From positions 372,001 through 436,000 of the forward strand of contig NZ_FMYK01000003.1 in assembly GCF_900096915.1 (NCBI RefSeq): a DNA stretch of 64,000 nucleotides, given 5' to 3'. Position numbers and translations under genes: made by a program. This document shows, piece by piece, positions 32,654-41,817 of the stretch. The notes beneath the pieces were generated by a model. The model did not search any database, was not told where the DNA came from, and saw only the letters and a list, made by a program, of their open reading frames with translations. The DNA comes from Acinetobacter marinus (GTDB lineage: Bacteria; Pseudomonadota; Gammaproteobacteria; Pseudomonadales; Moraxellaceae). The stretch's first letter is position 1. Each line of letters starts with the position of its first letter.

Positions 32654-33637
32654 TTATGGCGCAGGGTGATGCTGATACCAATGTTCTGCAATTTGCTGAC
32701 GAGTACAAATCCACACCTGATCATGCGTTGCGACATAATCTAAAAAGCGTTGCAAAGCCTTAAAGCGTGCAGGTTTGCCCAAAATCCGACAATGCATACC
32801 CACTGACATCATTTTTGGCTGATGTTCACCTTCGGCATAGAGCACATCAAAGTTGTCTTTTAAATAATGAAAAAATTCATCGCTGGTACTAAAACCGATC
32901 GGCGAAGCAAATTTCATGTCATTACAGTCCAAAGTATAGGGGATGATCAGATGCGGACGCTGAAATCCATTTTCTGTATCGATCTTGGTCCAAAACGGCA
33001 GGTCATCGCCATAATAATCACTATCGTATTGAATGGATGGAAACTCAGCCAAAATCTGACGGGTATTCGGGCTATCACGACCTGTGTACCATCCTGTCGG
33101 CGCTTTACCAAACATATTCGTTAAAATTTGCATGGCTTCTGCGGTATGTGCACGCTCAGTTTCAATGTCGGTGTGCTGATAATGCAACCAACGAAAACCA
33201 TGACTGACCACATCATAGTCGGCATCTTTAATGGCTTTGACCACTGCAGGGTTGCGTTGTAATGCCATCGCCACTGCAAAAATCGTCATCGGTAAACCAC
33301 GACGTTGAAATTCTTGGTGAATGCGCCAAAAGCCCGTTCTAGAGCCATATTCATAGAGTGAATCCATCGAAAGATGGCGTGCTGCATAGCTTTCTGCACC
33401 AAAAATATCCGACAAAAATTGCTCAGAACCTGCATCCCCATGCAAGATATTTTTTTCGCCACCTTCTTCGTAATTCAATACAAATTGTAGGGCAATGCGA
33501 GCGTTATTCGGCCACTTCGCATGCGGTGGCTGATCAGCATAGCCGACCATATCTCGTGGATAGGCTGGGGTGGTTTTGGTGAGAGTAGCAGTTTCAGGAT
33601 TCGGGTGAGTTTTGGATTGTAGCGACGTGTTACTCAT
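32654..33637 (-). CDS. puuE: Allantoinase PuuE (polysaccharide deacetylase fold)
   Basis: 327-residue allantoinase of the PuuE type, which hydrolyses allantoin to allantoate and is unrelated to the amidohydrolase AllB. Family markers are YPRDMVGYADQPP near the N-terminus, FVLNYEEGGE, DVVSHGFRWLHYQH, APTGWYTGRDSPNTR and GMHCRILGKPAR. The N-terminal 25 residues are a loose Ser/Thr-rich extension. ATG at 33637 is the only good start. It is convergent to allA and has its own sigma-54-like promoter. This completes the route urate to glyoxylate. Confidence 0.95.
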   Translation of the reverse strand: MSNTSLQSKTHPNPETATLTKTTPAYPRDMVGYADQPPHAKWPNNARIALQFVLNYEEGGEKNILHGDAGSEQFLSDIFGAESYAARHLSMDSLYEYGSRTGFWRIHQEFQRRGLPMTIFAVAMALQRNPAVVKAIKDADYDVVSHGFRWLHYQHTDIETERAHTAEAMQILTNMFGKAPTGWYTGRDSPNTRQILAEFPSIQYDSDYYGDDLPFWTKIDTENGFQRPHLIIPYTLDCNDMKFASPIGFSTSDEFFHYLKDNFDVLYAEGEHQPKMMSVGMHCRILGKPARFKALQRFLDYVATHDQVWICTRQQIAEHWYQHHPAP

Positions 33638-33726
33638 TTGCTTTAGTCTGTATCAATGATGATTAAAAAGGGAGCGGTGCTGAAGTGCAATTACAGCAAT
33701 CAGCAACAATTCATGTTGATAAAACT

Positions 33727-33744
33727 AAGCAAGATAAATACCAA
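33727..33744 (-). promoter_or_regulatory. Sigma-54 promoter before puuE
   Basis: On the minus strand TTGGTATTTATCTTGCTT has TGGTA and TTGCT with GG-N10-GC spacing (CC 33741-33742, GC 33729-33730 on the plus strand). Transcription would start near 33717, leaving an 80-bp leader. No GntR palindrome is seen here. Confidence 0.6.
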
Positions 33745-33782
33745 TTTTCAGAATTTTGGTCGATGCAAAATACTGCTCGCCA

Positions 33783-35096
33783 TTATTCTGGTTGGCTGAT
33801 TTCTTCAGGTTTGAGGCGAGTGACTAGCAGTTGGTCGATTTTATAATGGTCAATGTCGACCACTTCAAATTTAAAACCTTCGTGCTCGACCGCATCGGCA
33901 GGGCGTGGAATCTTGCGCAGTTTATACATGATAAAGCCAGCGATGGTTTCGTAGTTATCCCATTCTGGAAAGTCTTCGATGGAGAGCGCATGTTTGACGT
34001 CTTCGATTGGCGTGGTGCCATCGATCAGCCACGAATTTTCATCCCGCTTAATGATTTGTTGTTCTTCTTCCAGTGGCGCAACCCAGTCACCCATCACCGT
34101 GATCATAATGTCGGATAAAGTAATCACGCCGACCACACGGGCATATTCATTGATCACCACGGCAAATTTTTCTTTGGTGGAGCGGAAACGGTCTAAGAGT
34201 TCGGATAAGGTCAAGGTATCTGGAATGATCAAGACATTACGAATCGTCGATTCATTGAGCTGAATAAAGGATTGATTATTCATGATTTTGACCAAAATAT
34301 CTTTGGTATCGACATAGCCAATTACTTGATCTATATGCTCATTACAGACCAAGAATTTTGAGTATGGAAACTCTGCAATCTTCTGGCGAATGCTTTGCTC
34401 AGACTCTTTTAAGGTGAAAAATACCACATCTTCACGGGTGGTCATGCTCGATGGCACGGTGCGTTCTTCGAGCTCAAATACATTTTCAATAAAATGATGC
34501 TCTTGTTGTAGTAGTACACCCGCTTGCGCACCTGCATCCATTACCGCAGAAATGTCATCAAAGGTGATATTGTCATCTCGTGTGGTATTGATTTTGAACA
34601 GACGGAATAGTAAGTTTGCAATAGCATTAATTAACCACGCCAACGGTCGGCAGATTTTGATAAAAATGCTGATCGGATTGATCACCGTAATGGCGATCTT
34701 TTCAGGAGCGATCATCGCCATTCGCTTGGGCATCAAGTCAGCGAACAGAATAAAGAGTGAGGTCACCATAGTGAAAGACAAGGCGAAACCAAGCGTTTCT
34801 GCCCATTCACCTTGATAGAATCGACTGACAAACTCAACAAAATACGGGCGAAAGGCAGCTTCACCCAAGATACCGCCAAGGATGGCGATGGCATTGAGTC
34901 CAATCTGCGAGGCAGCAAAGAAATCAGCAGAGTTTTCTTGCAGTTTGAGCACCTTTAAGGCACGTTCTTCGCCAGCTTCGGCAAGTAGTTTTAGTTTAAT
35001 TTTACGTGCGCCTGCCAAGGCAATTTCTGAAAGGGAGAGAAAGCCTGCCGCAGTAATCAAGAGGAGAATGACAACGACATTTTGAAATAAACTCAC
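33783..35096 (-). CDS. paeA: PaeA/YtfL-type polyamine exporter (CNNM/CorC family)
   Basis: 437-residue inner-membrane protein with an N-terminal DUF21/CNNM membrane domain (about residues 1-190, SLSEIALAGARKIKLKLLAE), two CBS domains (about 210-330) and a C-terminal CorC_HlyC domain. Long identical-looking stretches such as RTVPSSMT, FLVCNE-ID-VIGYVD-KD, NVLIIPDTLTLSE and DENSWLIDG match E. coli YtfL, shown in enterobacteria to protect against cadaverine/putrescine as PaeA. The GTG at 35096 with AGGTG upstream is the start. No operon partner is evident. The polyamine role is transferred from the family. Confidence 0.85.
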   Translation of the reverse strand: MSLFQNVVVILLLITAAGFLSLSEIALAGARKIKLKLLAEAGEERALKVLKLQENSADFFAASQIGLNAIAILGGILGEAAFRPYFVEFVSRFYQGEWAETLGFALSFTMVTSLFILFADLMPKRMAMIAPEKIAITVINPISIFIKICRPLAWLINAIANLLFRLFKINTTRDDNITFDDISAVMDAGAQAGVLLQQEHHFIENVFELEERTVPSSMTTREDVVFFTLKESEQSIRQKIAEFPYSKFLVCNEHIDQVIGYVDTKDILVKIMNNQSFIQLNESTIRNVLIIPDTLTLSELLDRFRSTKEKFAVVINEYARVVGVITLSDIMITVMGDWVAPLEEEQQIIKRDENSWLIDGTTPIEDVKHALSIEDFPEWDNYETIAGFIMYKLRKIPRPADAVEHEGFKFEVVDIDHYKIDQLLVTRLKPEEISQPE

Positions 35097-35242
35097 AGGG
35101 CACCTGTTCGAAGCGAGTTTGCGCTTCTTAAAATTCGAAAAAATAGAATCGTATTAATTTTCAGCATTATACTGCAATTTTGCAGAAAGCGGTATGTTGA
35201 AATTTTCAGCGCTCAATTGGCACGGTTACACCCAGTTTTTAT

Positions 35243-35274
35243 AAAAAAATCGCCAGATTGACTGACGATTTTTT
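35243..35274 (-). terminator. Terminator after the LysR gene
   Basis: AAAAAAATCG and CGATTTTTT pair with an inner CAG/CTG and one mismatch. On the minus strand it lies 50 bp after the lysR-type stop and carries a T-run. Confidence 0.7.
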
Positions 35275-35324
35275 AGGAATTTGATTTTAAAAGTTAAAAG
35301 CAATTAGCACCAGTGACGCATTGA

Positions 35325-36326
35325 TTAGTAACTGGAAAGCGGTTGCGCTGGATTATTGCTATTGGCAATAAATTCACGATGTTCTTCCTCGACCATCTGC
35401 CGTGCCACAAACAAGATCAATTGGCGTAACCAACGATGTGCAGGGTGGTGATGCAGTAACGGACACCACGCCATTTTTAGCTCAAACTCTGGAATATAAA
35501 ACGGCGGATCTTTAATCATCAAGCGAGAATTATTGGCTTGTAAACGTGCAATACGGGTCGGCAAAGTGGCAATCAAATCGACATTTTGTGCAAGTAGCGC
35601 TGGCATCTGATAATGACGGGTAAAGACAGAAATTTTACGCTTTTGTCCAATACGCTCCAGCGCCTGATCAATCCAACCTAGTCCAGCTTGTTTCTCAGGA
35701 TTGACACCAAAACCAACGCCCATACCCGTTTTAGACACCCAAATGTGCTGTGCATCCAAATAGGTTTTGAGGTTGAGGTGTGTGGTCGCAGGGTGTTTGT
35801 CATTGAGTAGACAGCTAAAACTATCTCGCCAAACCAAGACCTGATGGAAACTTTGCGGAATTTCATTAAAGCGGTTAATCGCCAAATCGACTTTGCCTTG
35901 TTCCATATCTCGGTAGGACACATCACTTGGCGTGAGGAAATCGAGCACCACGTTCGGTGCTTCTGATCGTAATGCTTTAATGAGGCGAGGCACCAGCGTG
36001 GCTTCGGCATAATCCGAAGTCATGATGCGAAAAACACGATTCGAGGTATATGGACGAAACTCGGTACGAGGCTCCAAAATCATCGACAGATCAGACAGCG
36101 CATCACGAATACGGGGTTGCAGTTCTAAAGCACGTTCGGTGGGGGTCATGCCTTCAGAAGAGCGAATTAATAGGGGATCGTTAAATAATGTCCGTAAGCG
36201 ACGCAAAATATTACTCATTGCGGGCTGGGTTACGCCAAGTTGCTCGGCGGCACGGGTGACATTTTTCTCTCGTAGCAATACGTCTAAATAGATCAATAAA
36301 TTGAGATCGACACGCTCAAGATTCAT
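35325..36326 (-). CDS. LysR-family regulator upstream of aceA
   Basis: 333-residue LysR-type regulator. The N-terminal winged helix reads VDLNLLIYLDVLLREKNVTRAAEQLGVTQPAMSNILRRLRTLFNDPLLIR. This is the NodD/NahR/LinR-like subgroup, in which the inducer-binding domain begins around residue 90 with FRIMTSDYAEATLVPRL. The gene is divergent from aceA with 467 bp between, so control of isocitrate lyase is possible, but the inducer is unknown. ATG at 36326. The C-terminal helix AHRWLRQLILFV is usual for this subgroup. Confidence 0.9.
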   Translation of the reverse strand: MNLERVDLNLLIYLDVLLREKNVTRAAEQLGVTQPAMSNILRRLRTLFNDPLLIRSSEGMTPTERALELQPRIRDALSDLSMILEPRTEFRPYTSNRVFRIMTSDYAEATLVPRLIKALRSEAPNVVLDFLTPSDVSYRDMEQGKVDLAINRFNEIPQSFHQVLVWRDSFSCLLNDKHPATTHLNLKTYLDAQHIWVSKTGMGVGFGVNPEKQAGLGWIDQALERIGQKRKISVFTRHYQMPALLAQNVDLIATLPTRIARLQANNSRLMIKDPPFYIPEFELKMAWCPLLHHHPAHRWLRQLILFVARQMVEEEHREFIANSNNPAQPLSSY

Positions 36327-36793
36327 TTAATAAATACCGACAATAACTTTTCAAAATTTTAGAGATTATGCCATAAAAAATCGGCTTTGTATGTCTAAAG
36401 CAGGACTGTTTAGCCAAAATAAAACAAATCCAACGCCGTTAAGTTTGAGGCAAATCATCTGCTGTGATGACTCAGGATTTGCCCTGTAGACATAAGTGGT
36501 AACAAGTATTTTTGGCGTGGATGATTGCTGGAATTTTTCAAAGTGCTTTTGGTGATGAAAATAAGGCGATTGAAAACAATGAGTTGAAATGGCATGCAAT
36601 GTATCATGATGATAATTACCTTCCATTTCCAAACTAAATAGTGAAAATCAAGGCAGGCTATTGGATTAATCGAAATACTGCGACTATGCTGTGATTCATT
36701 CATAAAGTCGCTCGAGTTTTAGACGTTCAATCTGAATGTGAAAATGTCGAGCACTTCAATTGATACTCCTAATATGAAATGCAGGAATAGATC
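36327..36793. other. Divergent intergenic region lysR/aceA
   Basis: 467 bp without a credible gene. It should contain the aceA and lysR-type promoters and LysR sites, but I could not assign them with confidence. A sequence TTGGCG...TTGC near 36512 looks like sigma-54 but has an 11-bp gap instead of 10. Confidence 0.4.
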
Positions 36794-38389
36794 ATGACTT
36801 ATCAATCAGCTTTAGAGCACGTACGTGGCGTTAAAAACAAACTAGGTGGCACTTGGGGTGCTATCCGTGCAGAAGATGCGGCTCGTATGGCTGTTCAAAA
36901 CCGTTTCAAAACTGGTTTGGACATTGCGAAGTATACAGCAGCACTTATGCGTAAAGATATGGCTGAATACGATGCTGATAACAGCAAGTACACTCAATCT
37001 TTGGGTTGCTGGCACGGTTTTATTGCGCAACAAAAAATGATTGCGAACAAAAAATACTTCGGTACGACTAGCAAGCGTTATATCTACCTTTCTGGTTGGA
37101 TGGTTGCTGCACTTCGTTCAGAATTCGGTCCACTTCCTGACCAATCTATGCACGAAAAAACTTCTGTACCAAAATTGATCGAAGAAATCTACACCTTCTT
37201 GCGTCAAGCTGATGCCAAAGAACTGAACGATTTGTTCCGTGCATTGCAAAAAGCTGAAGCTGCTGGCGATGCTGCAAAAGCAAAAGAAATCGAAGCGCAA
37301 ATCGACAACTTCGAAACTCATGTTGTACCAATCATTGCTGACATCGACGCTGGTTTCGGTAACGAAGAAGCGACTTATTTGTTGACTAAACAAATGATCG
37401 AAGCGGGTGCTGCTGCAATCCAAATCGAAAACCAAGTATCTGATGCGAAACAATGTGGTCACCAAGCTGGTAAAGTGACTGTGCCACACGAAGACTTCTT
37501 AGCGAAAATCAATGCTGTACGTTATGCATTCTTAGAGCTTGGCGTTGATGACGGTGTAATCGTTGCACGTACTGACTCTGAAGGCGCTGACTTGACACAA
37601 AAAATCCCAGTATCTAAAGAGAAAGGCGACTTGGCTTCTCAATATATCAGCTACTTGGATACCAAAGAAATCGACATCTCAGAAGCTGCTGATGACGAAA
37701 TCTTGATCAAACGTGATGGTAAACTTCACCGTCCTACACGTCTTGCTTCTGGCTTGTATCAGTTCCGTGAAGGCACGCAACACGACCGTGTTGTACTTGA
37801 CTGTGTAACTAGCTTGCAAAACGGTGCAGACATGATCTGGATCGAAACGCCAACTCCAGACGTTGCTGCAATTAAAGCATTCGTTGATGGCGTAAAAGCT
37901 CAAGTTCCAGATGCGAAACTTGTTTATAACAACTCTCCATCATTCAACTGGACTTTGAACTTCCGTCAACAAACTTATGACCGTTGGGCTTCAGAAGGTA
38001 AAGACGTCTCTGGTTACGACCGTGCGAAGTTGATGAGTGCTGAATACGATGACTCTGAATTGTCTAAAGATGCTGATGAGAAAATCCGTACATTCCAAGC
38101 TGATGCTGCTCGTGAAGCGGGTGTATTCCACCACTTGATCACACTGCCGACTTACCACACAGCTGCATTGTCTACGCATGAGCTTGCTAAAGGTTACTTC
38201 GGTGAAGAAGGCATGTTGGCTTATGTTGCTGGCGTACAACGTAAAGAAATCCGTGGTGGTATCGCATGTGTGAAACACCAAGCAATGGCTGGTTCAGACA
38301 TCGGTGATGATCACAAAGAAATCTTCTCTGGTGACAACGCGCTTAAAGCTGGCGGTACTGCAAACACGATGGGTCAATTCGGTGGTTAA
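36794..38389 (+). CDS. aceA: Isocitrate lyase
   Basis: 531-residue isocitrate lyase, the first enzyme of the glyoxylate bypass (isocitrate to succinate and glyoxylate), needed for growth on acetate, fatty acids or aromatic compounds. The catalytic loop reads SDAKQCGHQAGKVTVP, where the usual KKCGH is KQCGH. VARTDSEGADL, PTLVYNNSPSFNW-like (KLVYNNSPSFNWT) and RKEIRGGIACVKHQAMAGSDIGDDH are family signatures. The length matches the Pseudomonas/Acinetobacter long form. Codons are strongly biased to AAC, TTC, GGT, CGT and GAA compared with neighbours, which indicates very high expression. A strong terminator follows. Confidence 0.97.
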   Translation: MTYQSALEHVRGVKNKLGGTWGAIRAEDAARMAVQNRFKTGLDIAKYTAALMRKDMAEYDADNSKYTQSLGCWHGFIAQQKMIANKKYFGTTSKRYIYLSGWMVAALRSEFGPLPDQSMHEKTSVPKLIEEIYTFLRQADAKELNDLFRALQKAEAAGDAAKAKEIEAQIDNFETHVVPIIADIDAGFGNEEATYLLTKQMIEAGAAAIQIENQVSDAKQCGHQAGKVTVPHEDFLAKINAVRYAFLELGVDDGVIVARTDSEGADLTQKIPVSKEKGDLASQYISYLDTKEIDISEAADDEILIKRDGKLHRPTRLASGLYQFREGTQHDRVVLDCVTSLQNGADMIWIETPTPDVAAIKAFVDGVKAQVPDAKLVYNNSPSFNWTLNFRQQTYDRWASEGKDVSGYDRAKLMSAEYDDSELSKDADEKIRTFQADAAREAGVFHHLITLPTYHTAALSTHELAKGYFGEEGMLAYVAGVQRKEIRGGIACVKHQAMAGSDIGDDHKEIFSGDNALKAGGTANTMGQFGG

Positions 38390-38426
38390 TACGCATTGAT
38401 GCGTAATCATTAAATTGATTTCAAAA

Positions 38427-38456
38427 AGAACTCGCTCAATTGGGCGAGTTTTTTTA
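38427..38456 (+). terminator. aceA terminator
   Basis: AACTCGC pairs with GCGAGTT around TCAATTGG and is followed by seven T, about 40 bp after the stop. Confidence 0.92.
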
Positions 38457-38608
38457 TGGAAGGTAGAGATTAAAAAATATGACAGCGATAAATGCAGAAA
38501 AAAACAAATTCACGCAAGCATCAAGGTAAAAAAATAGTAAGTCTAAAGTGGTTAAGGCAAACCCTATCGATAAATCGTGAACGTTAAATTGCTATCTACA
38601 AATCGTTA

Positions 38609-39406
38609 TCAATAAACTGTGGGCGGTAAATAGATAGTAAAGTGATTGATTGGTTCAATCAGCACACTATACGGGTGTTGTTGATCTTCAAAACTGACCA
38701 GCCCCATGCGTTCGAGCAAATCAAATTTGGCATAGTTCAATTGCGCTGGTTGTGGGTTTAAGCGATCGTGCCAAACACGATAGCTGCCAAGTTTGCCATC
38801 ACGACGATGATAAAATCCTGCCAAAGGATGGGTGAGATAGACTTGGAACGATTCTAAATCGGGAAAACCTTCAAACTGCCATGTATCCTCAGTAGACTGC
38901 GTCAGCCGAAGTTCAGCATTAGCCCAGTCAGATTGAGTGCGCATATGGTAATGACGATAACAGTTTTGCTGCGCATCAAATTCACAATCAAAATCGATCT
39001 TGGCACGATGCCATGGCAACATCCATAGATGACGAGGTACGACGATCGTCCACGAGTCTAAAGTGGTGCCGATAAACCAGACACAGCGCTCGCCAGTTTC
39101 ACGGTCAATCACATACACCCGATAATTGGTTTGCCCCATGGTGAATTTTGGGAAAGGGTAAACCGCAGAAGTGAAATCCACATCGATAAAGGGTACCACA
39201 GACATCAAGACATGTGCTTTGCCGTTGTATAAAATCGTATCAAGCTGAAATCGTTCGGGAATAATCTGTTGAAATTTCTCAGGTGCAATCGCATAGGTGA
39301 TCAGGGCAAAATGTTGCAAAGCACATTGCACATCAATCCCAGTAGCTTTTGGTCTAGGTTGTAATACATCGTGAAAGCGTCGTACGCTCTGCTCAGAATT
39401 ATGCAT
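38609..39406 (-). CDS. DUF2071-like protein
   Basis: 265-residue protein that resembles the DUF2071/YqjF family, a group distantly related to acetoacetate decarboxylase. ITYAIAPEKFQQIIPERFQLDTI is the family's N-terminal pattern, followed by SVVPFIDVDF and TNYRVYVIDRETGERCVWFIGTTLDS. No signal peptide or membrane segment; no catalytic lysine can be assigned. Function unknown. ATG at 39406. It is convergent to aceA and followed on the same strand by nothing close; the upstream neighbour on the minus strand is the NlpE-like gene, 111 bp away. Confidence 0.65.
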   Translation of the reverse strand: MHNSEQSVRRFHDVLQPRPKATGIDVQCALQHFALITYAIAPEKFQQIIPERFQLDTILYNGKAHVLMSVVPFIDVDFTSAVYPFPKFTMGQTNYRVYVIDRETGERCVWFIGTTLDSWTIVVPRHLWMLPWHRAKIDFDCEFDAQQNCYRHYHMRTQSDWANAELRLTQSTEDTWQFEGFPDLESFQVYLTHPLAGFYHRRDGKLGSYRVWHDRLNPQPAQLNYAKFDLLERMGLVSFEDQQHPYSVLIEPINHFTIYLPPTVY

Positions 39407-39516
39407 GTTGTGATGTTATTTTTAGCTTGGATTGGATTGAGTCTAACGCAATTTTTCCTCAAAGCGAAAAAAAGCCCAAAGGATTTTTATATCACTTAGG
39501 GCGTTGATCAGCGTGT

Positions 39517-40017
39517 TTATTTGACGGTTTTGCTTAAAATATACATCGATTCAAAATCGCCCGTGATTTTTTCACCAAAGCTATCCAAGGCATAGACTTT
39601 GTTTTCAGCGATAAAATATTGGCGTGCATCTGCTTTTTTGTCTAAGACGATGATGGAGGTGTTGCGATTATCAAAGTTAAACGTGCCGTTGGTAACATAG
39701 CTGGCTCCTTCGCCTTTGCCTCGTCCAAGATAGGTCTCTGCGATACGATAGGTTTTGTTGCTGTTCAGCGTGAGTTCGGTGCGGATCCCATTGCAGTCTG
39801 CACAGGGTAAGGTGCCCTCGTAGGTGCCATTCCAGTCGAGCGAATTTTCTGCACTATGCGCTGGGTCAGGATGATTAGTGCCCGATGGTGTGCTTTGTTG
39901 TGCGGTTTGTTGAGCCGTGCTTTGCGCTTCTGTATTTTGATCGGCGCTGTCAGGTTTGCTACATGCACTGAGCAACAGGCTGGCGAAGGTCAAGCTGAGT
40001 AATACTTTTTTCATCAT
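39517..40017 (-). CDS. NlpE-like outer-membrane lipoprotein
   Basis: 166-residue lipoprotein. Signal peptide with lipobox LLSAC (Cys19), a Gln/Thr/Ser-rich linker of about 40 residues, then an NlpE N-terminal domain starting YEGTLPCADCNGIRTELTL with the CxxC pair Cys72/Cys75. In E. coli NlpE this domain senses lipoprotein trafficking and redox/copper stress through the Cpx system. Here the second C-terminal OB domain of E. coli NlpE is absent, so it is the short single-domain form common in Acinetobacter. A copper-resistance role is often annotated but unproven. Starts at 40017 or 40014. Confidence 0.82.
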   Translation of the reverse strand: MMKKVLLSLTFASLLLSACSKPDSADQNTEAQSTAQQTAQQSTPSGTNHPDPAHSAENSLDWNGTYEGTLPCADCNGIRTELTLNSNKTYRIAETYLGRGKGEGASYVTNGTFNFDNRNTSIIVLDKKADARQYFIAENKVYALDSFGEKITGDFESMYILSKTVK

Positions 40018-40223
40018 TTTGCTACCGAAAAATCAATCTGCCTAATGTATGTGAAGCGCCCAATAATGAAAAGTAAAAATATGTCATGGATCAAAATTCT
40101 GTAAAAAAATCATCATGAAATAAAGCGTTTGCATAGCATCAGTCCTTGCAAAATTCACATATTTGTAGGTACATAATGTTAAGATGAGACAATCTGATGT
40201 GTTGATCGATGGGGTATGTTGTT

Positions 40224-40778
40224 GTGAAATCTGCCAAAAATAAGCTGAATGCGGGTGTGCTGGTTGCCATTATTATTGCAATATTTGCTGCCAATCAATG
40301 GTTTAATCAAGATGAAAAATCATCCAAGCATGGCAATTTAAAGTCGGCGATTGCTGAAGATAATGCATCTGCATCACAAAGTAGTCATGTAAACAACCCA
40401 AACAATCAGCATCAAAGCCAACCTGATCATGTCGACACATTGCATGGGGTAGACGTGATTCGTCAAGCCTACGACCAACAGCAACATGATGTGCAAATCC
40501 AAGCGTCAGGCACGGTCAAAGCGATTTTGCCAGATGACAATAATGGCTCTCGACATCAACGCTTTATTTTGGATTTGGGCAATGGCTTAACTGTGTTGGT
40601 GGCGCATAATATTGATATTTCAGAGAAAATTCGAAATTTGGAAAAAGGCGATACGGTTGAATTTTATGGTGAATATGAGTATAACCAGCAAGGTGGCGTG
40701 ATACATTGGACGCACCATGATCCACAAGGACGCCACATTGACGGTTGGCTAAAACATCAGGGTAAAACCTATCAATAA
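40224..40778 (+). CDS. DUF3465 protein, membrane-anchored
   Basis: 184 residues. An N-terminal transmembrane helix (AGVLVAIIIAIFAANQWF) is followed by a low-complexity Ser/Asn/His linker and a C-terminal DUF3465 domain with GTVKAILPDD, RHQRFILDLGNGLTVLVAHNIDI, GDTVEFYGEYEYN and GGVIHWTHHDPQGRHIDGW. The domain looks like an OB-fold and is probably periplasmic. Several conserved His residues suggest metal binding, but no activity is known. The GTG at 40224 has GGGG nine bases upstream; the ATG at 40209 would add five residues but lacks a ribosome site. Confidence 0.78.
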   Translation: MKSAKNKLNAGVLVAIIIAIFAANQWFNQDEKSSKHGNLKSAIAEDNASASQSSHVNNPNNQHQSQPDHVDTLHGVDVIRQAYDQQQHDVQIQASGTVKAILPDDNNGSRHQRFILDLGNGLTVLVAHNIDISEKIRNLEKGDTVEFYGEYEYNQQGGVIHWTHHDPQGRHIDGWLKHQGKTYQ

Positions 40779-40860
40779 CGCTTCGCATTTGGCTTAGGGT
40801 GAATCATATGTGAAAGGTCAGTGCCGTATTATCCAGCAGTTAAACGGTCACATCGGAAAG

Positions 40861-40878
40861 TCGGCGTGGTTTTTGCAC
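40861..40878 (+). promoter_or_regulatory. Possible sigma-54 promoter before ureD
   Basis: TCGGCGTGGTTTTTGCAC has GG-N10-GC spacing (GG 40863-40864, GC 40875-40876) and a perfect TTGCA -12, but its -24 is CGGCG instead of TGGCA. It is 44 bp before ureD, the first gene of the urease operon, where nitrogen control is expected. Confidence 0.42.
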
Positions 40879-40921
40879 TGTTATCGGGACATGACTTTTA
40901 AGATGCTGTTTTTTACCCCGA

Positions 40922-41797
40922 ATGAACCAATCTATCCAACTCAATGCGCATCCAATCGCACAAAAATGGTTTGCCAAACTTGAGCTGAAATATGGTGTTG
41001 ATCAAAATCGAACGATTTTGGTGCATCGAAAGCATTTTGGTCCTATTCGGGTGCAAAAAATGTTGTGGCCCGAAAAAACAGGTGTTTGCCATACCATTTT
41101 GGTGCATCCGCCAGCAGGGATTGCAGGTGGCGATCACCTAAGTTTTGATGTAGAGGTCGAAGCAAAAGCACATGCTTTGATCACTACGCCTGGCGCAGGG
41201 AAATGGTACAAAACCAATCAGAAACAGGCACATCAGCATATACATCTTACGGTCAAAGATGATGGCATCTTGGAGTGGTTACCGCAAGAAACCATGCTCT
41301 TTGATGGGGCGAATGCACAATCGGAAACCCACATTCAGTTGGATGACGTTTCCTGTTTTATCGGCTGGGATATGCTGGTGATTGGACGCCAAGCTCGTGC
41401 GGAAACATTTCAGACGGGACATTATCATAATCAATTTCGACTCCATCAAAATGGCGCGTTGCTGATCGCAGATACCTTGTCTTTTCATGGCAAAGATCGA
41501 TTTTTAACATCGTGTCTGGGCATGGCGGGACATGCGGTGATGGGGAGTTTTTGGGCAGTAGCGCCATCGCAGAATCGCTCGACCACAGTGCTGGAATCCC
41601 AGATTGATTTGATTCGGGAGCTCATCATGCGTATGGACTTTAATGTCACCTTAACCTTGGTCAATGGAGTGATTTGTGCACGTTATCTCGGTGATGATGT
41701 ACGGCAATGTCACGATGCTTTTGCGGCGATTCGAGCCAGGTTGCGTCATTATTGGTTGAATCTGGATGAAGCATTTCCACGAATTTGGCGAACATAG
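40922..41797 (+). CDS. ureD: Urease accessory protein UreD
   Basis: 291-residue accessory protein that binds apo-urease with UreF and UreG during nickel insertion. Recognisable by LVHPPAGIAGGDHLSFDVEVEAKAHALITTPGAGKWYK near residue 58 and LPQETMLFDGANAQSETHI near 118. First gene of the operon, 20 bp before ureA. ATG at 40922 has a poor ribosome site, which is typical of low-expressed accessory genes. The expected C-terminal region (ALRHYW-like RLRHYWLNLDEAFPRIWRT) is complete. Confidence 0.95.
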   Translation: MNQSIQLNAHPIAQKWFAKLELKYGVDQNRTILVHRKHFGPIRVQKMLWPEKTGVCHTILVHPPAGIAGGDHLSFDVEVEAKAHALITTPGAGKWYKTNQKQAHQHIHLTVKDDGILEWLPQETMLFDGANAQSETHIQLDDVSCFIGWDMLVIGRQARAETFQTGHYHNQFRLHQNGALLIADTLSFHGKDRFLTSCLGMAGHAVMGSFWAVAPSQNRSTTVLESQIDLIRELIMRMDFNVTLTLVNGVICARYLGDDVRQCHDAFAAIRARLRHYWLNLDEAFPRIWRT

Positions 41798-41817
41798 AAA
41801 TACAAGAGGAATAAAGT

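Noticed and set aside
36512..36532. TTGGCG...TTGC upstream of aceA resembles a sigma-54 promoter
   Set aside because: The gap between GG and GC is 11 bp, not the strict 10, and aceA is not expected to be nitrogen-controlled.
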